A stretch of DNA of 64,000 nucleotides from an uncultured Flavobacteriaceae bacterium (lineage in GTDB: Bacteria > Bacteroidota > Bacteroidia > Flavobacteriales > Flavobacteriaceae): assembly GCA_913045325.1 (NCBI GenBank), contig CAJWPZ010000001.1:149478-213477 (forward strand), read 5' to 3'. Below, piece after piece: positions 30,488-40,682 of the stretch. Below the pieces are notes generated by a model. It was not told where the DNA came from. It saw only the letters and a program-made list of their open reading frames with translations, and ran no database searches. Numbering within the stretch: position 1 is the stretch's first letter; every line of letters begins with the position of its first letter. Both the position numbers and the translations under genes were made by a program.

Positions 30488-31957
30488 TTAGTTTCCAGTT
30501 ATCACGATATCATCTATATGGTAACGTGTGGTTGCTGTAGGATCAGAACCTTGGTATCTGAAAGCTATATGAGCCATACCGTCAACACAAGAAATATTGA
30601 TTGCCCCTGATGGGAAAAAGTCTCCAAAACCACTCTCTGGTCCAGTTGGTATTGATGCATCTACTAAATTCCAAGTAGCTGCCGTTACATCTCCAGTAAA
30701 GTCTGTAGAAACTAACACACTTAAAATGGTTCCGTTATCGAAGGCTGCTTGAATATTAAAGGTCAATTCCTCTTCTGTAGTTGTATCCATATCAATGGCT
30801 GGTGTTACTAGCCAAGTGTCAATAATATCTTCTCCAGAACTAAATCCAGATATTTGAGCATAGTTATTGTTGTCAAAGTTTCCAATCTCCCATACTTCAT
30901 TTCCGCCACTTGCATTTACGTTTGTCCAACCTGCACTTACATAAGACTCAATAGAATCGAACCCTTCAAAGTTTTCACTATAGAATACTGCTCCGCCTCC
31001 ACTAGGCCCATCACAATTGAATGTTTCTGGATCACATCTGTTTTCATTGTCAAAATTAATATCTGATGGGTCATTTACAACCATATTAAATGCATCACCA
31101 AAATAATTTTTAGTTAAGATTCCTGTCATAGAACCTCTCCCTTGAGGAAGCAAGAATGATTTAAAGTCTGCAAATGTGCTGGTGCTAAAAATAACACTTC
31201 CACCCTCTTCACAACTTTCTAATAAACGCTCTCCATCAAATTGATCTTCTGGTTCACCAGCATAGGTTTTGCGATCATCGCCTAACACTTCGTTGCGGTT
31301 AAACTGAGCATCAGCAAGCTCCACTAATAAGTTAGTATTGGCATCTGTAAACTCTGAAAATAATAATGGTTTTGCCACCATTGTCTCAACAACAGCATCT
31401 CTAATTACATATTCTGGCATTTGAGTTTCTCCAATTTTACCAAGATCGTTTACATCTATTATCCCTAAAGTTAGAACTCCACCATCATAACCAGCGGTTA
31501 AACCGTCTAGACGTACATATACTTTTCTACCTACCTCATAGGTGATAAATAAAGGATTTACGTCGATTAAAACCTTGATACCACTAACAGGATTAGAAGG
31601 AGCGTTTTGCATGATCATTTCTTCAAAAAAGTTTCCTGCTTGATCGTTAGAGATTACATACCCTTCTACATAGGTAATAAAATCTGTCTCAAAGGTTAAC
31701 TTTTCTGTTTCTCTTAACTCTGCAAGAGTATCTTCATAGTTAAAGTCTCCAGGGTCTACACCAAGGGCATCTGCTGCTTCTGCAACTAATTGTTCAAAGG
31801 CACTATTAATACCCATTATTGTTAGCACATCCCCTTCAAGGTTTGGAGCCACAACGATAGTGTTTGGTGTTTCAAAATCATCATCTTGCACACATGATAC
31901 TATCCCTACTGTTACCATCAACAGCATTACTAGTTTGTATAAATTGAAATTTTTCAT
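30488..31957 (-). CDS. DUF5689 domain lipoprotein with choice-of-anchor J module
   Basis: Lipobox GIVSCVQD; EGYVISNDQAGNFFEEMIMQ.. and SGIKVLIDVNPLFITYEVGRKVYVRLDGL (OB-like DUF5689); C-terminal YSENFEGFD..GWTNVN.. DTWLVTPAIDMDTT.. Confidence 0.85.
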   Translation of the reverse strand: MKNFNLYKLVMLLMVTVGIVSCVQDDDFETPNTIVVAPNLEGDVLTIMGINSAFEQLVAEAADALGVDPGDFNYEDTLAELRETEKLTFETDFITYVEGYVISNDQAGNFFEEMIMQNAPSNPVSGIKVLIDVNPLFITYEVGRKVYVRLDGLTAGYDGGVLTLGIIDVNDLGKIGETQMPEYVIRDAVVETMVAKPLLFSEFTDANTNLLVELADAQFNRNEVLGDDRKTYAGEPEDQFDGERLLESCEEGGSVIFSTSTFADFKSFLLPQGRGSMTGILTKNYFGDAFNMVVNDPSDINFDNENRCDPETFNCDGPSGGGAVFYSENFEGFDSIESYVSAGWTNVNASGGNEVWEIGNFDNNNYAQISGFSSGEDIIDTWLVTPAIDMDTTTEEELTFNIQAAFDNGTILSVLVSTDFTGDVTAATWNLVDASIPTGPESGFGDFFPSGAINISCVDGMAHIAFRYQGSDPTATTRYHIDDIVITGN

Positions 31958-31982
31958 TTGTATTGTGTTTATCTATTTTTTA

Positions 31983-34790
31983 TTAAAATCTAACGTAAAG
32001 GTTTAAGTAATATGTAGTTCCGTTTCCGAAGAAATAACGATTTCCGAATACGGGTGTATCTCTATTTGATTCTTCAACCATACCACGATAATCTGCAATT
32101 CTTGAATCTTCAAAACCACCTGTTTTGAAACGTTGGTCAAAAACATTGTTTAGTGTTGCAAAGAATCCAATATAATAACCATCAACTCTCCAAGACTTTC
32201 CTCCCACTACATTTACAAGCGTGTAATCATCAAACTGTTCTTGTCTTAATAATTCTCTTGCCGTTGCAGGGTCATAGTCATTGTAGCCAATATTATCTGT
32301 GTCTGTAGCAAAATTGTCGTTTCTACGAAGGCTACTTACATCTATATAAGCGTTTGAGAAATAGTTTGAAGTAACACCAAACCACCAGAAGTTTGGATCA
32401 CGGTATTCAAAACCTAACTGGAATGCATTTTCTGGACCTCCTGCGATATGTAGGTTTTTCATTTTAGTGGTACCATCACCCAATCTTTTTGGACCCTCAA
32501 AATCATCACTAGTAAAGTACTGATTTGGATTGTTAGTATATACATACTGAGCCATAGATGCTGCACCTTTAAGCTTTATTGTAGGGGTTACCTGAGCCTC
32601 AATTCCTATCTCTGCTCCTGCTCTTGTAGATTCAATACCTGTAAGTACCTCCTGAACAAAAGTTCCTCCTCCATCAGCGTTCTGTATAGATTCTGTAAAG
32701 AAGAAGTTGATATCTGTTTGGTCTTGCATAGCATTATAAAAACCAGTCACTCTTGCCTTTAAAATAGGAGAGCGGAAGATGTAACTTACATCTAAATTCT
32801 GAATTTTTTCTTCCACCAAGCCTTCTACAACATTGTTGTTTTGGCGAGAATTACTAAAAGAGTTTCTAATGCTTGGCGCTTTTGTTAAGTATCCAGCGTT
32901 TACATCTATAAGGTGACGCCCTGTTAGCTTGTATACTGCACCCCCTTTAAGACCAAGAGTACTAAAGCTTAAGGCTTCACTTTCTCCAAATGAGTTGTTC
33001 CCCCCTTGGTAGTTTCCATTTTCATATAAACCGTTACGTTGGTAATTGGTTGCACCTAAACTCCCAGCTAGGTAAAAATCTACCTTACTGTATTTAAATT
33101 GAGCTTGCGCAAATCCAGACATAACATCTGCATTTATATCAAAATTATACTTGTAACGATCTCCCTCACCTACAATACGGTTTGGATTACGTACATCACT
33201 TTGTGCGATGTTAGATTGCAAATCTCCAGCACCATCTCCAGATTCTGAATTTGCGAAAGTATCAATATCTAAAAATCCATTACTCCCAAGTAAATCACGA
33301 ACCTGTGCGTAGTTTTCGCTTTTCAGGCTTCTATAATTTACAGCAGCGTTTAAGGTAATATTACTGGTTAGCTCAGAGAAAAGAATTGAGCTAAACTGCA
33401 CTTGAGTATCTTTACTTACATCATCTTGCAAAATGTACGATGCACTTAAGGCGTTACCTTGAGAATCTAAATTTGCATCATATAATGTATTCCAAGGAAT
33501 CTGTCCATCGTTTACAAACTCTTGTCTTGCTAAATATGCTTGTTGATACTGGTAAGGAGAAGGACTTGCATCTCGCAAGAAGTAACTAGGCATTCTCTGG
33601 TAATAGTTACCAGCGGGATTACGGTTTCCGTTGTTATCGATACGGCTATTGTTAATTGTTCCTGTTTGATATCCAATGTTTGTGTTTAAGGTTGTTTTCT
33701 CACCAATGTTCCAGTAGTGATTCAACATAAAAATTGGTTCCTCAATTTCTCTGATGCGGCTATTTCTAAGCTCCCCATCTTGATACCCCCAGTTTGGATT
33801 GTAGCGAATCCCTTTTAGTTCTTTTTGTTCTTGAGTGATAGCCGTAGATCTTCCTCTTCGATTTGGGGTATAAAACGCCGTTAGGTTAATACTATGGTTG
33901 TCGTTTATTTTTTTCTCTACAGAGGCAAAGAATGAATTAGAATCATACAGGGTACCTTCTTGATATCCTCCATCACCAAATCTACGTGCTGCAGAAACAG
34001 CATATGCCCAGCCATTTTTATTAAGCCCGCTATTGTAGGTTCCCATAACACGACCTCGGTAACTTCTGTTTGAAGAAGCATAAGAAACACGACCACCTTG
34101 ACGGTACTGAGAAGCTCTCATAATGATGTTTGTGGTTCCTGCAACATCACCAAAGGTATAATCACTAGCCTTTAGGCCCATAGAAAATTCACGGTTACGT
34201 TGTACATCATTAAGGCCACCCCAGTTACCCCATTGTGGGCGTCCTGTGATTTGCTTATTCATTTCAAGACCATTGATAAGTACTTTACCATTGGCGTTGT
34301 CTAAACCTCTTGGTCTAAAGAATGTTGCGCTAAAATCAAAAGCAGCGGCATTTAAAAAGGCATCTCTGGAAGCCTGTAATAGCCCAGAGGTGTTAAATGA
34401 CGATCCATCATCCTGGTCCAGTTCATTATCAGAAAGGCTAATAATACCTATTTGAGATTCTGTAAGAGAAAGATCAACCTCTAATAAAATGGTGTTTAAA
34501 TTTAATGTCTCTCCATTTTGTATGGTGAGTTGGATTCTTTGTGTGTAATAGCCAGGCTTTGAAACTAAAAGCACCTGCTCTCCTTGAGGTAGAGCATCAC
34601 CTTGAATTACAAAAAGACCTTCAGGGTCTGTCACGGTACTAAATGTGCTAGCTTTAATGCTAATGGCCACATCCACAATGACATCACTTGAATTACTATC
34701 CACAACGCGTCCTTTTACTACTGCAGTTTGTGCAAAACCTGTGCTTGCAAAAAACAAGAGAGTAAAAAAAGTTAACATGAGTTTTTTCAT
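31983..34790 (-). CDS. TonB-dependent receptor with carboxypeptidase-like regulatory domain
   Basis: Signal peptide, VVKGRVVDSNSSDVIVDVAISIKAS N-domain, plug (VLINGLEMNK), terminal aromatic YYLNLYVRF. Confidence 0.92.
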   Translation of the reverse strand: MKKLMLTFFTLLFFASTGFAQTAVVKGRVVDSNSSDVIVDVAISIKASTFSTVTDPEGLFVIQGDALPQGEQVLLVSKPGYYTQRIQLTIQNGETLNLNTILLEVDLSLTESQIGIISLSDNELDQDDGSSFNTSGLLQASRDAFLNAAAFDFSATFFRPRGLDNANGKVLINGLEMNKQITGRPQWGNWGGLNDVQRNREFSMGLKASDYTFGDVAGTTNIIMRASQYRQGGRVSYASSNRSYRGRVMGTYNSGLNKNGWAYAVSAARRFGDGGYQEGTLYDSNSFFASVEKKINDNHSINLTAFYTPNRRGRSTAITQEQKELKGIRYNPNWGYQDGELRNSRIREIEEPIFMLNHYWNIGEKTTLNTNIGYQTGTINNSRIDNNGNRNPAGNYYQRMPSYFLRDASPSPYQYQQAYLARQEFVNDGQIPWNTLYDANLDSQGNALSASYILQDDVSKDTQVQFSSILFSELTSNITLNAAVNYRSLKSENYAQVRDLLGSNGFLDIDTFANSESGDGAGDLQSNIAQSDVRNPNRIVGEGDRYKYNFDINADVMSGFAQAQFKYSKVDFYLAGSLGATNYQRNGLYENGNYQGGNNSFGESEALSFSTLGLKGGAVYKLTGRHLIDVNAGYLTKAPSIRNSFSNSRQNNNVVEGLVEEKIQNLDVSYIFRSPILKARVTGFYNAMQDQTDINFFFTESIQNADGGGTFVQEVLTGIESTRAGAEIGIEAQVTPTIKLKGAASMAQYVYTNNPNQYFTSDDFEGPKRLGDGTTKMKNLHIAGGPENAFQLGFEYRDPNFWWFGVTSNYFSNAYIDVSSLRRNDNFATDTDNIGYNDYDPATARELLRQEQFDDYTLVNVVGGKSWRVDGYYIGFFATLNNVFDQRFKTGGFEDSRIADYRGMVEESNRDTPVFGNRYFFGNGTTYYLNLYVRF

Positions 34791-34883
34791 TCCGAAATTT
34801 TAAATATTTGATGAGAATTTAACCTTCTCGTTAATATATTATTATGAATTTTGAACAAATGTACATTTTTCAAAGTAATTAAT

Positions 34884-34891
34884 TACTTTTG
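34884..34891 (+). promoter_or_regulatory. -7 element TACTTTTG for exported nuclease/phosphatase
   Basis: TAnnTTTG match 48 nt upstream of ATG. Confidence 0.45.
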
Positions 34892-34900
34892 TTGAATCAA

Positions 34901-34920
34901 TTGTGTGAATTTTTACACAA
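34901..34920. promoter_or_regulatory. Palindromic candidate operator TTGTGT-N8-ACACAA
   Basis: Perfect 6-bp inverted arms in the divergent TBDR/nuclease intergenic region, just downstream of the predicted -7 box. Confidence 0.4.
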
Positions 34921-34938
34921 ATTTAATTAGCCCTTTAA

Positions 34939-35988
34939 ATGCAAAACACAAAACATTTTTTTATCGCCTTGTTTTTATTTACAAGCATAGGCCTTGCTCA
35001 AGAAAAAAAACAATACAAGGTAAATACAATAGCCTTTTATAATGTTGAGAACTTATTTGATACAGAAAACGACCCTATCACCTACGATGATGATAGAACT
35101 CCAGACGGGAAAGACCACTGGACAGAAGAAATATACCAAGCCAAACTTAAAAACATAGCCAAAGTTATTAGTGAAATTGGAGCAGATGTAACCGGTACTG
35201 CGCCAGCCATCGTTGGCCTTTGTGAGACAGAGAATAGAAAAGTATTAGAAGATCTTGTTAACCAAGAACCTCTACTTGGTAAAGAATATGGCATTGTACA
35301 ATTTGACTCCCCAGATAGAAGAGGGATTGATGTGGCACTCATCTACCAGAAAAAATTATTTACTCCAACAAATTACAAAGCACATGAGCTGTTAATTTAC
35401 GATAATGTAGACCCTACCAAGCGTATTTTCACTAGAGATCAATTAGTGGTTAGCGGTATGCTAGATGGAGAAAAAATGCATTTTATTGTTAACCACTGGC
35501 CCTCAAGAAGCGGCGGGGAGGCAAGATCAAGGCAAAAAAGAATTAGCGCTGCAAAGTTAAACAAGCACATCATGGATTCTATTTTTGTGCAAGAGCCGTA
35601 TGCTAAAATTATCACCATGGGAGATTTTAATGATGATCCTACAAGCCCTAGTGTTAGAGATGTATTAAAGCCAAAAAAGAAAAGAGAAAATGTGGGTACA
35701 AAGCAACTATTCAACCCAATGGAAGACATGTTTAAAAATGGTTTAGGGACCTTGGCCTGGAGAGATGGTTGGAATTTATTTGACCAAATGATACTCTCCT
35801 CAGAATTCACCAAGAAAGACTACACCTCCTACCGTTTTTATAAGGCAGGAATCTACAACAAATCTTATCTGGCAAACTCAAAAGGGCAATACAAAGGATA
35901 TCCTTACAGAAGCTTTAGTAACGGATCTTTCACGGGAGGATATAGCGACCACTTTCCAGTGTTTGTATACCTTGTAAAAGAGCAATAA
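34939..35988 (+). CDS. Exported endonuclease/exonuclease/phosphatase family protein
   Basis: IAFYNVENLFDTENDP, GLCETENRKVLEDL, VNHWPSRSGGEARSRQKRISAA, ITMGDFNDDPTSPSV, YSDHFPVFV. Confidence 0.93.
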   Translation: MQNTKHFFIALFLFTSIGLAQEKKQYKVNTIAFYNVENLFDTENDPITYDDDRTPDGKDHWTEEIYQAKLKNIAKVISEIGADVTGTAPAIVGLCETENRKVLEDLVNQEPLLGKEYGIVQFDSPDRRGIDVALIYQKKLFTPTNYKAHELLIYDNVDPTKRIFTRDQLVVSGMLDGEKMHFIVNHWPSRSGGEARSRQKRISAAKLNKHIMDSIFVQEPYAKIITMGDFNDDPTSPSVRDVLKPKKKRENVGTKQLFNPMEDMFKNGLGTLAWRDGWNLFDQMILSSEFTKKDYTSYRFYKAGIYNKSYLANSKGQYKGYPYRSFSNGSFTGGYSDHFPVFVYLVKEQ

Positions 35989-36020
35989 CATATTTTATAC
36001 AGCTTTTTATAGCAAACAAA

Positions 36021-36050
36021 AAAGGCCACTACATATAGTGGCCTTTTTTT
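36021..36050. terminator. Bidirectional intrinsic terminator
   Basis: Perfect stem AAAGGCCACTA-CATA-TAGTGGCCTTT followed by T run. Confidence 0.88.
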
Positions 36051-36065
36051 GTTTTATCTAAGGCT

Positions 36066-36506
36066 TTACAGCCAACTCGCCCAAGGAATTCTGCTAAGCA
36101 ATAACACTAGTGCAATGGTATAGAATATAGCCAGCATTTTAAATTTTGGGTGTGAGGTTAATTTCTTTTTGTGCTTAGAATAGCCTATGGTTATAAACAC
36201 GGCTGTAAGAAGCATTACCGTTGGATGCTCTACAGCATACAAACGAAGCGTACTATCTTTCATGACAGCAGCAATGCCGTTGTTTAAAATAGACTGCAGC
36301 CCCAGGGGAGACACAAAAAACAATACAAGACCAATTAAAAACTGTAGGTGCGTGACTATTAAAGCAAACAAAGAAAGTCTAAAGTCTTTATAGCTGTACT
36401 CTTTGTTTGTGAAAAAACTATAAAGTGCATTAAGGGTTGCAAAAACAACAACGAGCACTACCAAGTAGGCCCAGTAAGAATGCAAATATTTAATAGCTTG
36501 ATACAT
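36066..36506 (-). CDS. Small integral membrane protein, about 4 TM segments (often annotated cytochrome B-like)
   Basis: 146 aa hydrophobic ORF with histidines in predicted TM segments (LHSYWAY, VTHLQF, EHPTVM). Confidence 0.75.
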   Translation of the reverse strand: MYQAIKYLHSYWAYLVVLVVVFATLNALYSFFTNKEYSYKDFRLSLFALIVTHLQFLIGLVLFFVSPLGLQSILNNGIAAVMKDSTLRLYAVEHPTVMLLTAVFITIGYSKHKKKLTSHPKFKMLAIFYTIALVLLLSRIPWASWL

Positions 36507-36547
36507 AATAGAAGTTTAATTTTATAAAGGTAAATGTACTAAAAACA

Positions 36548-36577
36548 AAAGAGCCATCACTATTGTGATGGCTCTTT
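36548..36577. terminator. Intrinsic terminator
   Basis: Perfect 13-bp stem AAAGAGCCATCAC-TATT-GTGATGGCTCTTT. Confidence 0.85.
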
Positions 36578-36600
36578 AAAATACTATATGATACTAAGAA

Positions 36601-39258
36601 TTAGAAGTTGTAACGTACACTTGCGTTGAATGTTCTTCCATTTCCAAGACCTATACCATAGTTATCTTGTCTTGTAATATAGTCTTCATTAAGGGCGTTG
36701 TACATGTTTGTTCTTAATGTAAGCTTGTTACCTCCAAACATGAACTTGTAAGTTAAACCAAGATCAAACAAACCATATCCGTCGATTCTGTCAGACTGAG
36801 CTTTTTCTCCTGCTTGAGCGGCCTCAACAACATCATCTGCATTAATAGCAGCATATAAATCTGTGTAGATGTTGTAATCTGCATCAAAACTAAGCCCATT
36901 AGAAATGTTCCAAACAAATCCACCACCAAATGATGTTTGAGGAGCTCTACCAACTTTTACGCCAGATAAGGTTAATGTGTTATCATCTAACTCAATAAAA
37001 TCAAGTGTTTCATTGTTTTGACGTGTAAAAGGAGTTTCTCCATCATACTTCCAGTTTCCGATAGATCCATACCCTCTCCATCTTAGAACGTCTGAATCCA
37101 TACGGTATTCAAAATCAAATTCTAATCCTTGGTGTATTTGTGTTACGTCTGTAAAACGGTCTGTAAAGAATACATCTGCTCCATCCTCATCTGTAGTTTG
37201 ACCTCCAGTTGAAACAAAACGGTTACCCCAGTCTGTTCTGTAGATGTCTACATTAATACGTAGGTTTCCTTTATTGTAACGGTATCCAGCTTCATAACTT
37301 AATACTTCTTCGTTTTCAATTTCTGGAGATACAATTGCGTTAGAGTTTCTAATGTCTGCAAAAATATTGTCTAGATATGGTTGACGTGAGTAAAATCCTC
37401 CATTTACGAAGAATGTACTAGCATCAGTAGGAGAATATCCTAATCCTCCCTTAAGGTTGTATCCTAGTTTGCTGATTTTCTCAGACTCCCCAAGACCATC
37501 TAAAGCAATACCATCTCCACCATCACGCTCTGCACCAGTAAAACGTCCAGTTCTTTGGAAAGACTGTGTAGATACAGCTCCTTGGAAAAACGCAGAGAAA
37601 TGATCTGTAGCATATTCAGCTTGACCAAAAGCACCAACATAGTTTATGTTTTCGCTGTAGTCATACTGTGTACGATTTGCCTCATCAGCAGAGTTAAATA
37701 AAGCAGACCATGGGTTTGCCTCAAACTCTTCAGTAAAGGTGTAATCATCTGGTCTGTTGTCATTTCTAAAGTTATCTACCCAACCGTTAAGACCTAATAG
37801 GTCGTTTACTTGTCTAAAGTGATCTCCTCTGTACATTCTTGCATCAACACCTACACTTAAATCCCAATTTTCATTAGCATCGTAGTTTAAGTTACCCAAG
37901 AAACCATACCAGTTATGATTGTTTACAGAAGATCTTCTGATGTAAGAATCTCCGTAGTTACCATTTCCGTTTGCATCTGCATTGGCAATGTTATTTCTAC
38001 GAATTGACTCAAAGTCAATCTCTGATCTAGCATTATCAGTGCCATCACTAAAACGAACTCTGTTAGATCCACTTCCTAAACCTCCTGTACCACCACCGCG
38101 GCCCCAAGAAGCATATAATACTGCAGAAAGATCTACTTTGTCGTTAATTTGGTAATCCCAGTTTAAGTTAGCAACTGGCTTATGGTAATAGTTACGTCTT
38201 TCTGTGTAACGTTGCCCGTCCAAAAATCCAGAATTTGGATTGTATTTATTTCCGTATTGCTCATAAACACTTCTGTTTTGAGAAAAGTTTTGGTCATGAA
38301 ATTGTGGTGCACCTGTAAGTAAAAAGTTGAACACACTTTTATCACTTGCTTTGTACCCAACAGAGATCATATATGTTTGACCTCCACCTTGTGTACCTTC
38401 AGCATATTTTCTATATCCTTGCCAGTGATCTAATAATACTGAGAATCCCCAGCCTTTTTCACTCATTCCTGAGTTGTAGTTCATCGTCGCTTTTGCATAA
38501 CTATCGTTACCACCTAGAAAACGAACAAAACCACCTTCTTTTCTGTCTGTAGTTTTAGATACAATGTTTACCGTACCACCTACAGAAGAAATAGCAAGCT
38601 TTGATGCTCCTAAACCTCTTTGTACTTGTACTGCATTTGCAACATCACTCATACCAGACCAGTTAGACCAGTACATTTTACCGTCTTCTTGACCATTAAT
38701 TGGTTGTCCGTTTAATAAGAATGCTGTGTTTGTGTCGTCAAAACCACGTAAGAATATTTGACTATCTCCAAAACCAGAACCTTGATTTGCTACATACACA
38801 GATGGTGTATTTTTCATAGCCTCTGTAAACTCTACGTTACCAGCTGCTTTAGTAGAAATCTCTTCAGCTCTAATAGTAGATACTGCAACAGGAGTTCTTC
38901 TTCCTTCTGCAACCTGGATAACTCCAGAACCAATAAGTATTACCTCATCTAAAGATGCTGCAGCTTGGTTTACTGTAATAGAACCAAGTTCAAGAGTCTC
39001 ACCAGATAGTGTGTAAGAAACTGTCTTTGATTGGTATCCAACATAACTTAGCTCAAGTGCTCCTTGGCTATTTGCTACTGTGATACTGAAGTTCCCGTCA
39101 AAGTCTGTTACAACTCCGTTGTTTGTACCAGCCTCAATAACGTTTGCTCCAGGAAGTGGGCCACCTAGGTCCATATCCATAAGGCTACCTGTAATGGTGC
39201 CTTGTCCAAAGGCAGTGAAACCGCCTAGCAATACTAATAAAAGTAAAAGTTTTTTCAT
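36601..39258 (-). CDS. TonB-dependent receptor with carboxypeptidase-like regulatory domain
   Basis: Signal peptide MKKLLLLLVLLGGFTAFGQ, CarboxypepD_reg-like domain, plug (AFLLNGQPING), terminal FNASVRYNF; start trimmed from 39291. Confidence 0.92.
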   Translation of the reverse strand: MKKLLLLLVLLGGFTAFGQGTITGSLMDMDLGGPLPGANVIEAGTNNGVVTDFDGNFSITVANSQGALELSYVGYQSKTVSYTLSGETLELGSITVNQAAASLDEVILIGSGVIQVAEGRRTPVAVSTIRAEEISTKAAGNVEFTEAMKNTPSVYVANQGSGFGDSQIFLRGFDDTNTAFLLNGQPINGQEDGKMYWSNWSGMSDVANAVQVQRGLGASKLAISSVGGTVNIVSKTTDRKEGGFVRFLGGNDSYAKATMNYNSGMSEKGWGFSVLLDHWQGYRKYAEGTQGGGQTYMISVGYKASDKSVFNFLLTGAPQFHDQNFSQNRSVYEQYGNKYNPNSGFLDGQRYTERRNYYHKPVANLNWDYQINDKVDLSAVLYASWGRGGGTGGLGSGSNRVRFSDGTDNARSEIDFESIRRNNIANADANGNGNYGDSYIRRSSVNNHNWYGFLGNLNYDANENWDLSVGVDARMYRGDHFRQVNDLLGLNGWVDNFRNDNRPDDYTFTEEFEANPWSALFNSADEANRTQYDYSENINYVGAFGQAEYATDHFSAFFQGAVSTQSFQRTGRFTGAERDGGDGIALDGLGESEKISKLGYNLKGGLGYSPTDASTFFVNGGFYSRQPYLDNIFADIRNSNAIVSPEIENEEVLSYEAGYRYNKGNLRINVDIYRTDWGNRFVSTGGQTTDEDGADVFFTDRFTDVTQIHQGLEFDFEYRMDSDVLRWRGYGSIGNWKYDGETPFTRQNNETLDFIELDDNTLTLSGVKVGRAPQTSFGGGFVWNISNGLSFDADYNIYTDLYAAINADDVVEAAQAGEKAQSDRIDGYGLFDLGLTYKFMFGGNKLTLRTNMYNALNEDYITRQDNYGIGLGNGRTFNASVRYNF

Positions 39259-39288
39259 GTGTTTGTTTTTAATGAATAAAATTTTTTG

Positions 39289-39296
39289 CAAAAATA
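39289..39296 (-). promoter_or_regulatory. -7 element TATTTTTG (minus) for TBDR
   Basis: CAAAAATA on plus strand, 31 nt upstream of trimmed ATG. Confidence 0.5.
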
Positions 39297-39431
39297 CATC
39301 TAATTGTATAATTCTCCTACTTCTAAGCTCAAGAAAACAACAAGATGTCTTTAAAATAAAAGTACACTTAATTATGGCAACCGGGTAAGTTGTTGAGTAA
39401 TAATTAATAACAAGGTTATCAACACTTTAAA

Positions 39432-40682
39432 CTAATACTCAATAGCATCTAACTGGGCTTTAACAGACCCAATGTAAGAGAAGTAATCTTCGTGAAACTC
39501 ATTAGCTAAAGGCTTTGATGCCGGCAAGTCTTGCTTGAAAGGATCTACTTGCCTGCCGTTTTTCCAAAAACGATAACAAACATGAGGACCACCAGAATTA
39601 CCCGTCATACCTACCCAGCCTATCACATCACCTTGTCTCACAAAATCTCCAACACGAACGTTGTATTTCTTCATGTGTAGGTATTGAGTCTCATAAGTAC
39701 TGTTGTGCCTAATTTTGACATAAATACCATTACCTCCTTTTCGTTCAGCTTTTGTAACAGTGCCGTCTGCAGTAGCTAATATTGGAGATCCAATATTAGC
39801 TGAAAAATCTGTCCCTTTGTGAGGACGAAGTTTATAGCCATAGTATTTGATTCTTCTCTTAAGGTTGTACTTAGAGGAGATACGGCTAAATTTAACTGGT
39901 GCTTTTAAAAATGCACGCCTTAGGTTTTGAGCTTTCTCATCGTAGAAATCTAAAGAAGGTAGTTTTTTATTTTCATACCCAAAGGCATATAATGGAACTC
40001 CTTTGTGTTCAAAATAAGAAGCATTAATTCTATGGATCCCTGCAGATACGGTGTCGTCAATAAACTTCTCGGTATACACTACTTTAAAACGGTCCCCTTT
40101 TTGGATTTTAAAGAAGTTAACAGTCCAAGCGTAAATATTGGCCAACCTATCTGTCATGGCCGGGCTTAAATTATTTTCTTCCATGGTGAGATACAAAGAG
40201 TTTTCTATCACTCCAGAGGCCTGTTTGTCTACATATGTTATGGGCTTGCTTTTAGTATAGACTCTTAAAGAATCGCTGAGGTCTACCACGGCATATTGTA
40301 TTTTGTTTTTTCCGTAAACAAAATACTGCAACTTGTCGAGGGTATCTTTAGACTTTAATAAAAGATACGGTTTGCCAACAACCAGACGGCGCACATCAAA
40401 GGTGTCTCTATATTTTGTGGCAATGTTAAATATTGTTGTATGACTAACCCCATGATTATTTAAAATGGCCCCAAAAGTATCCCCATTTTTTATGGTATCT
40501 CTAACTGCATTAAACTGGTTTAAATCAAAGCCATATGCTTTTGAGGGGTGTAAAATTTCTTGTGTTTTTTCTTGGGTTTGTTCAGTGGTGTTATCACCAC
40601 AGGCAATAAAAATAAATACCAGCCCAAGATAGAAAGTAACTCTTTTCAATGATTGTATTTTTAGAGGGTATCGTTTATACAT
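39432..40682 (-). CDS. M23 family metallopeptidase (lipoprotein)
   Basis: Lipobox FIFIACGDN; RPHKGTDFSANIGSPILATADGTV, IRHNSTYETQYLHM, GNSGGPHVCYRFWKNG. Confidence 0.93.
   Translation of the reverse strand: MYKRYPLKIQSLKRVTFYLGLVFIFIACGDNTTEQTQEKTQEILHPSKAYGFDLNQFNAVRDTIKNGDTFGAILNNHGVSHTTIFNIATKYRDTFDVRRLVVGKPYLLLKSKDTLDKLQYFVYGKNKIQYAVVDLSDSLRVYTKSKPITYVDKQASGVIENSLYLTMEENNLSPAMTDRLANIYAWTVNFFKIQKGDRFKVVYTEKFIDDTVSAGIHRINASYFEHKGVPLYAFGYENKKLPSLDFYDEKAQNLRRAFLKAPVKFSRISSKYNLKRRIKYYGYKLRPHKGTDFSANIGSPILATADGTVTKAERKGGNGIYVKIRHNSTYETQYLHMKKYNVRVGDFVRQGDVIGWVGMTGNSGGPHVCYRFWKNGRQVDPFKQDLPASKPLANEFHEDYFSYIGSVKAQLDAIEY

Noticed and set aside
30416-30610. 64-aa plus-strand ORF
   Set aside because: Spans the DUF5689 terminator and runs antisense into the DUF5689 gene
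39386-39430. Inverted repeat-like GTTGTTGAGTAATAATTAATAACAAGGTTATCAACAC upstream of the TBDR
   Set aside because: Arms are short, imperfect and AT-rich; not distinguishable from chance without comparative data
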